A stretch of 6,856 bases of DNA from Persephonella sp. (GCA_027081375.1 JALWKR010000068.1:1-6856); one strand, 5' to 3'; positions 1 to 5,898 are shown, counted from the first letter of the stretch. The notes: generated by a model not told the origin, from the sequence alone. Numbers and translations are program-made.

Positions 1-633
1 AAAGTTTCTATAGTAGGTTTAACAGGCTCAGGAAAATCTACCCTCGTGAAGATACTGCCTGCTCTTATAAAGAATTATCAGGGAGAGGTTTTGATTGATG
101 GAAAAGAGCTAAGAAACTACAAGGTTTCATCCCTTAGAAAACATATAGGTATGATTTCCCAAGAAGTTTTTATATTTAACGATACACTGAGAAATAACCT
201 TCTTATAGCAAAACCTGATGCAACAGAAGAAGAACTTATAGAAGCTTTAAAAAAAGCAAAAGCAGACTTTGTTTTTAGATTAGAGAAGGGACTTGATACT
301 GTTTTAGGAGAAAAAGGCTCAAGACTTTCAGGGGGAGAGAGACAGAGAATAGCTATTGCTAGAATTTTTCTAAAAAATCCTGACATTCTAATAATAGATG
401 AAGGAACATCTGCTCTAGATGTTGAGACAGAAGAGTATGTAATGGAAGAGATAAAGGAACACTTTAAAGAAAAAACGATTATAATGATAACCCACAGGCT
501 ACAGATTGTTGATATAGCTAGCAAGATTGTTGTAATGGAAAGAGGAAGAATTGTAGAAGAGGGAACAAAAGAGAAGCTCCTTAAGAAAAAAGGAGCTTTC
601 TACAGGTTTTATACGTTGTCATCTAAAAGTTAA
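1..633 (+). CDS. ABC exporter ATP-binding domain, C-terminal part (5' end outside window)
   Basis: The frame is open from base 1, so the gene enters from the left; the GTG at 46 is an internal valine, not a start. The 210 visible residues are a nucleotide-binding domain that begins just before the Walker A motif (GLTGSGKST, bases 16-42). The other motifs follow in order: Q-loop glutamine (160-162, ISQE), signature LSGGE (325-339), Walker B ILIIDE with the catalytic glutamate at 400-402, D-loop SALD (409-420) and H-loop histidine (493-495, in MITHRL). The sequence is closest in style to ABCB/MsbA/HlyB-type exporters, where this domain follows six membrane helices on the same chain; that part would lie upstream, unseen. 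The domain hydrolyses ATP at the cytoplasmic face to power export. All catalytic residues are present, so the protein looks functional. The substrate cannot be told from this part. The stop codon overlaps that of the convergent sdhB. Confidence 0.93.
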   Translation, partial: KVSIVGLTGSGKSTLVKILPALIKNYQGEVLIDGKELRNYKVSSLRKHIGMISQEVFIFNDTLRNNLLIAKPDATEEELIEALKKAKADFVFRLEKGLDTVLGEKGSRLSGGERQRIAIARIFLKNPDILIIDEGTSALDVETEEYVMEEIKEHFKEKTIIMITHRLQIVDIASKIVVMERGRIVEEGTKEKLLKKKGAFYRFYTLSSKS

Positions 634-1370
634 AACCCAAAGGGTGTTGAAAAACCACCACCAAAACCAAATCCTTCCTGAGACTGTTTTATTAAACCTT
701 TCTGTTTTCCGTAAAACTCCATCTTCATAATATCCTGCTCAACAGGTATCTCTTTAGGGCAGGAGAATGTGCAGTACTTACAGTGAACACAGTTTGTTAT
801 ATGGTTTTTATCTGCAATAACAATTCTTTCATCTTTTAAAGCATCATTTTTATCTTTCCAAAATCTGTATATCTTCACAAAGTTTATAGGACCCCCAAAA
901 GGTTGTCCTGTCTGAAAAACAGGACACATTGAGTAGCAAATACCACATAAGATACAGTCTGTCTCTTTATCAAACTCTTTTAATTCATCTGGATACACAG
1001 GTTCAAAAGGCTCTTTAGGAATAAACCAAGCTTTAGCATCTTTTAGTTTTTCTAAAAACTCTCCATGATCAACAACAAGGTCTTTTATAACTGGCAGATT
1101 TGCTGCAGGTTCTATAAAAAGCTGGTTATTCTGTGCTACATCTTTTACTTTTGTTTTGCAGGCTAGATAATGATTTTCTCCTATCTTTACTGCACATGTT
1201 CCACATATAGCAGCTCTACACTGAACCCTAAAAGATAAAGAAGGGTCTTGATAATCTTTTATCTTCATTAAAACATCTAAAACTGTTGTCCTATCTTCTA
1301 TTTCCATATTGAAAGTATCAACTCTTTCTTCTTTACCATCAAACCTTTTTATCTTTACTTCTATTTCCAT
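630..1370 (-). CDS. sdhB: Succinate dehydrogenase/fumarate reductase iron-sulfur subunit, variant with extra S3-site cysteine
   Basis: This is a 246-residue protein, normal for SdhB/FrdB. It passes electrons between the flavoprotein SdhA/FrdA and the quinone- or thiol-reactive membrane partner. The N-terminal half is a plant-type ferredoxin domain with [2Fe-2S] ligands C51, C56, C59 and C71. The C-terminal half is helical with C139, C142, C145, C149-Pro and then C194, C197, C200, C204-Pro. By alignment with E. coli SdhB/FrdB, C139/C142/C145/C204 hold the [4Fe-4S] cluster and C149/C194/C200 the normally [3Fe-4S] cluster; C197 is an additional cysteine where that site usually has Val or Ile. 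The protein ends in a Gly/Phe-rich tail (residues 233-246). The ATG is preceded by AAGGTGA at about 1374-1380. No A, C, D or E subunit gene is adjacent. In a reductive TCA organism it would probably serve fumarate reduction, but direction and partners are inferred, and frdB or tfrB-like naming is also possible. Confidence 0.9.
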   Translation of the reverse strand: MEIEVKIKRFDGKEERVDTFNMEIEDRTTVLDVLMKIKDYQDPSLSFRVQCRAAICGTCAVKIGENHYLACKTKVKDVAQNNQLFIEPAANLPVIKDLVVDHGEFLEKLKDAKAWFIPKEPFEPVYPDELKEFDKETDCILCGICYSMCPVFQTGQPFGGPINFVKIYRFWKDKNDALKDERIVIADKNHITNCVHCKYCTFSCPKEIPVEQDIMKMEFYGKQKGLIKQSQEGFGFGGGFSTPFGF

Positions 1371-1445
1371 ATCTCACCTTTATTTAGGTTTTTAAAATCT
1401 TTTATACAGCTTTATTCTACTTGTTTTTATAGCTTAAATCATACT

Positions 1446-1474
1446 TTGACTTTTTTCTTAATAGTAACTTTTAT
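1446..1474 (+). promoter_or_regulatory. Candidate sigma-70 promoter for the tlpA-ccdA operon
   Basis: TTGACT at 1446-1451 matches five of six bases of the -35 consensus. It is followed after 17 bases by TTTTAT at 1469-1474, a four-of-six match to the -10 box. Transcription would start near 1481, a few bases ahead of the GAGG ribosome site at 1488-1491 that serves the ATG at 1499. The position is sensible, but AT-rich spacers give many chance -10 matches. Confidence 0.45.
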
Positions 1475-1498
1475 TAATAAAACAGCAGAGGATAGGCT

Positions 1499-1576
1499 AT
1501 GAGATTAAGAAAATATATTCCCTTACTTTTCTTAGCAGTTTTTCTTTTGTCAGTTTTTCCTTTGGAAAAGGTTTAA
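1499..1576 (+). other. Signal-peptide coding segment, one frame off from the thioredoxin-like gene
   Basis: This short reading frame has a well-placed GAGG ribosome site (1488-1491, seven bases before ATG). It encodes MRLRKYIPLLFLAVFLLSVF and then five further residues before TAA at 1574. A basic start (two Arg, one Lys) followed by a long run of Leu/Val/Phe is a textbook Sec signal peptide or membrane anchor. The frame of the thioredoxin domain is also open across this stretch and reads FGKGLKPY directly before the Met at 1585, which looks like the normal start of a TlpA mature domain. One extra base, for example a sixth T in the run at 1554-1558, would join both into a protein of about 165 residues, a usual TlpA length. 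The segment is therefore best read as the 5' part of the same gene, separated by a real or apparent single-base deletion or joined by frameshifting. Confidence 0.65.
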
Positions 1577-1584
1577 AACCTTAT

Positions 1585-1995
1585 ATGTTTCAACTAAAAG
1601 ATGAAAACGGGAATACTGTTAAGCTAGAAGAGTTAAAAGGGAATGTTGTTTTTCTTATATTCTGGTCTACAACCTGTGGAGTTTGTAGAGAAGAACTGCC
1701 TAACTTGTCTTTACTAGCAGAGAAGTATAAAGATAAACCTGTTAAATTTTTTGCTGTTGTAGTTAATGAAAAGGATATAGAAAAGATAAAGAAAGTAAAA
1801 GAAGAATGGGGTTTTTTTATTCCTGTTCTTATTGGGAATGATGTAATAAAAGCTAAATACAGGATTATAGGAACTCCTGTTATATATATCCTTAGAAAAG
1901 ACTTAACTATTGGTAAAATACTGTATGGAGCTTATCCGTTAAAAAAGTTAGAAAAATATATAAATAAATTTCTAAAGGAAAATAGCCATGGTTGA
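1585..1995 (+). CDS. TlpA/ResA-family thioredoxin-like protein (N-terminal signal out of frame)
   Basis: The 136 residues form a thioredoxin-like fold. A beta start (FQLKDENGN) typical of TlpA/ResA/AhpC-type domains leads to the redox motif C31-GVC-34 in a WSTTCGVC context and the cis-proline loop IGTP (P98). Such proteins act outside the cytoplasm as thiol reductases, often reducing the haem-binding cysteines of apocytochrome c, and are recharged by CcdA. The next gene is ccdA; its ATG overlaps this stop by eight bases, so the two are translationally coupled. The ATG at 1585 is the only conventional start in this frame but has only a weak, distant site (AAAAGG about 13 bases upstream). It would give a cytoplasmic protein without a signal. 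The good start is at 1499 in the other frame, so the natural product is probably longer and secreted or membrane-anchored. CGVC is not the CEPC of classical ResA, so exact family and substrate are open. Confidence 0.82.
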   Translation: MFQLKDENGNTVKLEELKGNVVFLIFWSTTCGVCREELPNLSLLAEKYKDKPVKFFAVVVNEKDIEKIKKVKEEWGFFIPVLIGNDVIKAKYRIIGTPVIYILRKDLTIGKILYGAYPLKKLEKYINKFLKENSHG

Positions 1996-2836
1996 AAATG
2001 TATCTGTATGGGCAGCTTTCTTAGCAGGGATTATAGCCTTTTTATCTCCTTGCGTTCTTCCTATTATTCCAGGATATATTGCCTATATCTCAGGAGTTTC
2101 TGTAAGTTCAACAGAGGAGAGGAAGTTTGACCCTAAGGTTGTTTACTCAGCAATAGCTTTTGTTATTGGATTTTCTATTGTTTTTACAGCTTTAGGAGCT
2201 GCTTCAACAGCAGTTGGTCAGCTACTTCAGGAGTATAAGGAAATAATCTCTAAAATAGCCGGTCTTCTTGTTATTCTCCTTGGTATTCACTTTACAGGTA
2301 TATTTCAATCTGAAAAGGTTAAAACATGGCTAGCTGTTATAGCTGGAATTTCTATCCTTCTTTATGGTTATGGATATGTAACAACTAAGGATATTTTTAA
2401 TGATTATCTTCTTCTTATAGTTTTAACAGTTCTTCTTTACATCTTCTACTACTCAGGGGCTTACAGAATTCTTTATCAACAAAAAACAACTGAAGTAAAG
2501 AAAAAGCCACCAGGTATTATTGGAGCTTTTATTGTAGGAATGGCTTTTGCTTTTGGATGGACACCTTGTATAGGTCCAATCTTAGGAGCTATCCTTATAT
2601 ATGCTTCTCAGCAGGAAACAGTTATGCAAGGGGTTATCCTTCTATTTGCGTTCTCAATGGGACTTGGAATTCCATTTATCATAACGGCATTTGCAATAAA
2701 TCAGTTTTTCAGGTTCTTTAACTTTATGAGAAAATACTTCCTTGTAATAGAGATTATTGGTGGACTTCTTCTTATCCTTGTAGGTCTTTTAATACTCACT
2801 GGAAGCATGGAAAAAATTACTTCTTTCTTAATGTAA
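1988..2836 (+). CDS. ccdA: CcdA/DsbD-type transmembrane thiol-disulfide electron carrier, enlarged
   Basis: CcdA relays electrons from cytoplasmic thioredoxin through a pair of membrane-embedded cysteines to periplasmic thiol proteins. It is needed for cytochrome c maturation in system II organisms. Both signature sites are here: LSPCVLPIIPGY (C22, first helix) and GWTPCIGPILGA (C194). Hydrophobic segments lie at roughly residues 8-36, 52-77, 87-106, 113-131, 140-160, 177-206, 213-238 and 250-272. Typical CcdA has about 230-245 residues and six helices. This one has 282, and the segments at 113-131 and 140-160 are extra, sitting between helix three and the second cysteine helix. A basic loop (TEVKKKPPG) follows the insertion. 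The start ATG lies within the end of the thioredoxin gene, its probable redox partner. The gene ends directly in a terminator, so the operon appears to contain these two genes only. Confidence 0.92.
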   Translation: MVENVSVWAAFLAGIIAFLSPCVLPIIPGYIAYISGVSVSSTEERKFDPKVVYSAIAFVIGFSIVFTALGAASTAVGQLLQEYKEIISKIAGLLVILLGIHFTGIFQSEKVKTWLAVIAGISILLYGYGYVTTKDIFNDYLLLIVLTVLLYIFYYSGAYRILYQQKTTEVKKKPPGIIGAFIVGMAFAFGWTPCIGPILGAILIYASQQETVMQGVILLFAFSMGLGIPFIITAFAINQFFRFFNFMRKYFLVIEIIGGLLLILVGLLILTGSMEKITSFLM

Positions 2837-2866
2837 GGTGACCTTTCAGGTTGCCTTATTTTTTTT
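2835..2866 (+). terminator. Intrinsic terminator of the tlpA-ccdA operon
   Basis: AAGGTGACC (2835-2843) pairs with GGTTGCCTT (2849-2857) through nine pairs, two of them G-T wobbles, around a TTTCA loop. Eight T residues follow at 2859-2866. The stem begins in the last two bases of the ccdA stop codon. Confidence 0.85.
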
Positions 2867-2929
2867 GACATATAATTAAATGTTCTTAAAGAAGAGCTTT
2901 CAACCAAGCTAATATTTAAAATTTCCCAA

Positions 2930-2938
2930 TGATATAAT
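2930..2938 (+). promoter_or_regulatory. Extended -10 promoter for aspS
   Basis: TGATATAAT is a perfect extended -10 element (TG-N-TATAAT). No good -35 hexamer sits 16-18 bases upstream, which is acceptable for extended -10 promoters. A start near 2945 would give a leader of about 33 bases containing the ribosome site AAGGAGAGG at 2961-2969. It is downstream of the ccdA terminator, consistent with aspS having its own transcript. Confidence 0.6.
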
Positions 2939-2977
2939 AATTTTTTCTGAAAATACAAATAAGGAGAGGGATTTTAG

Positions 2978-4795
2978 ATGATTGATAATCTAGGAGATTT
3001 TAAAAGAGATTACTTTTGTGGAGAGTTAACTGAAAATAATATAGGAGATGAAGTTAGGCTTCTTGGATGGGCTGCAAGTGTAAGAGACCACGGAGGAGTC
3101 ATTTTTATTAACCTTAGAGATAGAGAAGGTGTTGTTCAGGTTGTAGTTGATCCTTCAAAAAGTCCAAAAGAGGCTTATGAAAAAGCAAAAAGAATTAGAA
3201 CTGAGTATGTAGTTGGAGTGAAAGGTAGGGTTCAAAGAAGACCAGAAGGAACAGAAAATCCAAAAATAAGTACAGGAACTATTGAAGTTGCTGCAGATGA
3301 GATTCTTATTCTAAATACGTGTGATGTTTTACCTTTCCCAATAGAAGATAAAATAAATGCTTCTGAAGAAGTAAGACTTAAGTATAGATACCTTGATATT
3401 AGAAGAAACCCAATGTTTAAAAATCTCCTCTTAAGACATGAAGTTTACCAGGCTGTAAGAGAGTATCTTGCAGGACACGGATTTTTAGAAATAGAAACGC
3501 CAATGCTAACAAAATCTACTCCTGAAGGAGCTAGAGACTTCTTAGTTCCATCAAGATTAGAAAAAGGAAAGTTTTACGCTCTTCCTCAGTCTCCACAACT
3601 TTTTAAACAGATACTTATGGTTGGTGGCATAGAAAGATACTTTCAAATTGTTAAATGTTTCAGAGATGAGGATTTAAGAAAAGATAGACAGCCAGAATTT
3701 ACACAGATAGACTTTGAGATGTCTTTTGTGAATGAAGAAGATGTAATGGCTATTTCTGAAGGACTTGTTCATTACATATTCAAGAAGGTTTTAGGAATAG
3801 AGTTAAAGCTTCCTTTTAGAAGAATGACGTATCAAGAAGCAATGGAAAAGTATGGAACAGATAAACCAGATGTTAGATATGGAATGGAATTAAAAGATAT
3901 ATCTGATCTCGCTAAAAAAGTTGAATTTAAGGTGTTTAGAGATACCGTAGAAAAAGGTGGAATAGTAAAAGGATTAACTATAAAAGGTGGAGCTTCTTTC
4001 TCTAGAAAAGAGATTGACGATCTAACAGAGTATGCTAAAAAGTTTGGTGCAAAAGGAATGGCTTGGATAAAACTAACAGAAGAAGGAATGCAATCTCCAA
4101 TAGCAAAGTTCTTTAAAGAAGAGGAAAAAGAAGAACTTAGAAAGAAGATGGAAGGAGAAAAAGGAGACTTATTAGTATTTATAGCTGATGAATATGAAAC
4201 AACCCATAGAGTTTTAGGATTTTTAAGAAAGCATATTGCAGATAAGCTAAATATAATTCCTGAAGGCAAATGGGACTTTTTATGGATTGTAGACTTTCCA
4301 CTTCTTGAATGGGATGAAGAAGAGGGAAGATATGTGGCTCTACACCATCCATTTACAAGTCCAAAAGAAGAGGACATTCCAAAATTAGATAAAGCTTTAG
4401 AAGATAGAAATATTGCAACATCTATAAAAGCAAGGGCTTATGACCTTGTTTTAAACGGTGAAGAGATTGGCGGTGGTTCTATACGTATTCACACAAGTCA
4501 GCTTCAAGAAAAAGTATTTAAGGTTTTAGGTATATCAGAAGAGGAAGCTCACGAAAAATTTGGATTTCTTGTTAATGCGTTAAAATATGGAGCTCCGCCT
4601 CATGGTGGTCTTGCTTTTGGATTAGATAGAATTTTAGCTCTCATGACAGGTTCAGAAAGTATCAGAGATGTTATAGCATTCCCTAAAACCCAAAAAGGGA
4701 ACTGTCCTCTCACAAATGCTCCTGATTATGTATATCCAGAACAGCTTGAAGAGCTTGGAATAGAAGTAGAAATTCCAGAAAAAGAGGAAGCATAA
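2978..4795 (+). CDS. aspS: Aspartate--tRNA(Asp/Asn) ligase, bacterial type
   Basis: This 605-residue class II synthetase attaches aspartate to tRNA in the cytoplasm. The N-terminal OB-fold anticodon-binding domain spans about residues 20-115 and contains GW..SVRDHGG. The catalytic core shows the motif 1 proline (P175 in EIETP), the flipping loop STPEGARDFLVPSR, the aspartate-binding QSPQ (204-207), motif 2 (FRDED at 228-232 through QPEFTQID) and motif 3 GLAFGLDRI with R551. The bacterial GAD insertion lies at about 290-430, which separates this from the shorter archaeal-type enzyme. H38 in RDHGG matches the His reported in non-discriminating bacterial AspRS, which also mischarges tRNA-Asn for later repair by GatCAB; discriminating enzymes tend to have Leu there. 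The start is supported by a strong AAGGAGAGG site eight bases before the ATG. All core motifs are intact and length is normal. Confidence 0.97.
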   Translation: MIDNLGDFKRDYFCGELTENNIGDEVRLLGWAASVRDHGGVIFINLRDREGVVQVVVDPSKSPKEAYEKAKRIRTEYVVGVKGRVQRRPEGTENPKISTGTIEVAADEILILNTCDVLPFPIEDKINASEEVRLKYRYLDIRRNPMFKNLLLRHEVYQAVREYLAGHGFLEIETPMLTKSTPEGARDFLVPSRLEKGKFYALPQSPQLFKQILMVGGIERYFQIVKCFRDEDLRKDRQPEFTQIDFEMSFVNEEDVMAISEGLVHYIFKKVLGIELKLPFRRMTYQEAMEKYGTDKPDVRYGMELKDISDLAKKVEFKVFRDTVEKGGIVKGLTIKGGASFSRKEIDDLTEYAKKFGAKGMAWIKLTEEGMQSPIAKFFKEEEKEELRKKMEGEKGDLLVFIADEYETTHRVLGFLRKHIADKLNIIPEGKWDFLWIVDFPLLEWDEEEGRYVALHHPFTSPKEEDIPKLDKALEDRNIATSIKARAYDLVLNGEEIGGGSIRIHTSQLQEKVFKVLGISEEEAHEKFGFLVNALKYGAPPHGGLAFGLDRILALMTGSESIRDVIAFPKTQKGNCPLTNAPDYVYPEQLEELGIEVEIPEKEEA

Positions 4796-4809
4796 ATCAG
4801 CTTCCTCTT
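4782..4809 (+). terminator. Hairpin at the end of aspS, probable terminator with weak U-tract
   Basis: AAGAGGAAGC (4782-4791) pairs perfectly with GCTTCCTCTT (4800-4809) around an eight-base loop that contains the aspS stop codon. The downstream tract (CTCTTCATTGATTTTT) is T-rich but interrupted, so termination may be partial and some transcription could enter the sigma-factor gene. The left arm also encodes the final Glu-Glu-Ala of AspRS. Confidence 0.55.
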
Positions 4810-4947
4810 CTCTTCATTGATTTTTCACATATAACTTCTAACTTTAAAAGTATAACCTTTATTTATCAGGTTTTGATTTATATCATACACGTTTTATTAG
4901 TAATGATTATTATTTATTGCTAACTTTTTTTAGAGAGGGGATGCAAA

Positions 4948-5790
4948 ATGGCAACAGATAAAGAGCAAACAACCTTAAATCTTTATATACAGAAAATGGC
5001 AGAACACCCTCTTTTAACTCCTGAAGAAGAAAAAGAGCTTGCTATTAAAGCTAAAAAAGGTGATAAAGAAGCAATGAAAAAACTTGTTGAAGGTAATTTG
5101 CGTTTTGTTATAAATGTTGCAAAAAACTTTCTTGGATGGGGTGTTCCTTTAACTGATCTTATAGCTGCAGGAAACCTAGGTTTAATAGAGGCAGCTAAGC
5201 GTTTTGATCCTGATAGAGATGTTAAGTTTATCTCTTATGCTGTATGGTGGATTAGACAGGCTATAATGCAGACTATTTTTCAGCAAACAGGAGCTGTTAG
5301 AATTCCTGTTAAAGAGTCTTTATTTATCAGTAAAGTTAAAGAAACGTATGAAAAACTAAAAGAAGAGCTAAAAAGAGAACCAACAATAGAAGAAATAGCA
5401 GAAAAAGTAGGAGCTTCTCCTAAAAAAGTAAGAAATGCTCTTCAAGTTGTTAGAATGCCCTTTTCCTTAGATAAACCTCTAGGAGAAGAGGGAGAAGATT
5501 TAACTTTACTAGACTTACTTTCCAAGAAGGGAACTGAAGATGTTGAGAAAGAAATTGTTGAGGAATCTCTGCATAAAGAACTTTCAAACCTTCTAAATGT
5601 TCTTGATGAAAGGGAAAAAACAATTATTAAACATAGATTTGGTTTAGATGGAGAAGAACCTAAAACTCTTACAGAAGTTGGAGAACTTTTAGGAATTTCA
5701 AGGGAAAGAGTTAGACAGATAGAACAAAGGGCATTAAAAAAATTAAGAGCTCTTGCTATGAAAAGACACTTAAAAGACTTCCTTTCATAA
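4948..5790 (+). CDS. RNA polymerase sigma-70 family factor, small RpoD/RpoS-like (group 2)
   Basis: This 280-residue sigma factor directs RNA polymerase to promoters. It has region 1.2 (about 9-43, LNLYIQKMAEHPLLTPEEE), region 2.1-2.4 (about 44-120, with NLRFVINVAKNF, DLIAAGNLGLIEAAKRFDP and YAVWWIRQAI), region 3 (about 121-195) and region 4 (about 205-270). The 4.2 helix-turn-helix is TLTEVGELLGISRERVRQIEQRALKKLR-like (240-267). Region 1.1 and the large non-conserved insertion of housekeeping RpoD are absent. With the near-RpoD core this points to an alternative group 2 factor such as RpoS rather than the main sigma; it is not FliA- or ECF-like. The -10 reading residues W100, W101 and Q104 match RpoD Trp/Trp/Gln, but the next contact positions are M107-Q108. 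The ATG has GAGAGGGG about seven bases upstream. Which regulon it serves cannot be read here. Confidence 0.93.
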   Translation: MATDKEQTTLNLYIQKMAEHPLLTPEEEKELAIKAKKGDKEAMKKLVEGNLRFVINVAKNFLGWGVPLTDLIAAGNLGLIEAAKRFDPDRDVKFISYAVWWIRQAIMQTIFQQTGAVRIPVKESLFISKVKETYEKLKEELKREPTIEEIAEKVGASPKKVRNALQVVRMPFSLDKPLGEEGEDLTLLDLLSKKGTEDVEKEIVEESLHKELSNLLNVLDEREKTIIKHRFGLDGEEPKTLTEVGELLGISRERVRQIEQRALKKLRALAMKRHLKDFLS

Positions 5791-5795
5791 AGTAT

Positions 5796-5826
5796 AAAAA
5801 AGGTAGGTTCCCAAATGGGAACCTAC
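5796..5826 (-). terminator. Strong intrinsic terminator read on the minus strand
   Basis: GTAGGTTCCC (5803-5812) and GGGAACCTAC (5817-5826) form a perfect ten-pair stem with a four-base loop. On the minus strand it is followed, after one base, by six T residues (the A run at 5796-5801), a classic terminator. On the plus strand no T-run follows, so although it lies just after the sigma-factor gene it is a poorer terminator for it, at most a 3'-end stabiliser. Confidence 0.75.
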
Positions 5827-5862
5827 AAAGAGGGATTCACTTCCCCCTAACCCCCGTGACGC
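5796..5862 (-). ncRNA. Candidate small structured RNA, minus strand (speculative)
   Basis: By hand count, 34 of 61 bases at 5802-5862 are G or C, against roughly one third in the surrounding DNA. In AT-rich thermophiles, GC-rich islands outside genes often mark structured RNAs. The minus-strand reading ends in the strong hairpin and T-run, and upstream there are two G5 tracts and a possible AGGG/CCCT hairpin (5831-5848). A TATAAT at 5928-5923 on the minus strand could be its -10 box, giving a transcript of about 120 bases, but no convincing -35 is visible. I do not recognise the sequence as tRNA, SRP RNA, tmRNA or 6S RNA. The 5' end is unknown. Confidence 0.3.
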
Positions 5863-5898
5863 TATATAAAGCAACATAGATATAAAATGTAAGCTTGC

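Noticed and set aside
635..645. ACCC/GGGT hairpin at the sdhB 3' end as a terminator
   Set aside because: Four pairs with a three-base loop and an interrupted T-tract are too weak to call.
1398..1445. Minus-strand TATAAA and TAGAAT boxes as sdhB promoter
   Set aside because: None has a convincing -35 at the right distance; a promoter or an upstream partner region is likely, but the sequence does not show which.
2865..2876. Perfect TTGACA immediately followed by TATAAT
   Set aside because: The two boxes abut with no 16-18 base spacer, and the TTGACA overlaps the ccdA terminator T-run, so they cannot form one promoter. The extended -10 at 2930 is a better candidate.
3832..4377. Long minus-strand open frame inside aspS, and similar ones opposite the ABC and ccdA genes
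   Set aside because: They are Ser/Phe-rich antisense shadows of strongly conserved genes, with no start signals of their own.
4845..4900. Several -10-like hexamers (TATAAC, TATCAT, TATTAG) before the sigma-factor gene
   Set aside because: A promoter is expected here, but no -35/-10 pair stands out (the best is TTGATT with a 16-base spacer to TATTAG), so I could not choose one.
4890..4920. Fur-box-like AT sequence (AATGATTATTATT) upstream of the sigma-factor gene
   Set aside because: Only about 13 of 19 positions fit the Fur consensus, which is easily reached by chance in such AT-rich DNA.
4941..4961. Mini-frame MQNGNR overlapping the sigma-factor start
   Set aside because: Its ATG touches the ribosome site and lacks spacing; the ATG at 4948 is properly spaced.
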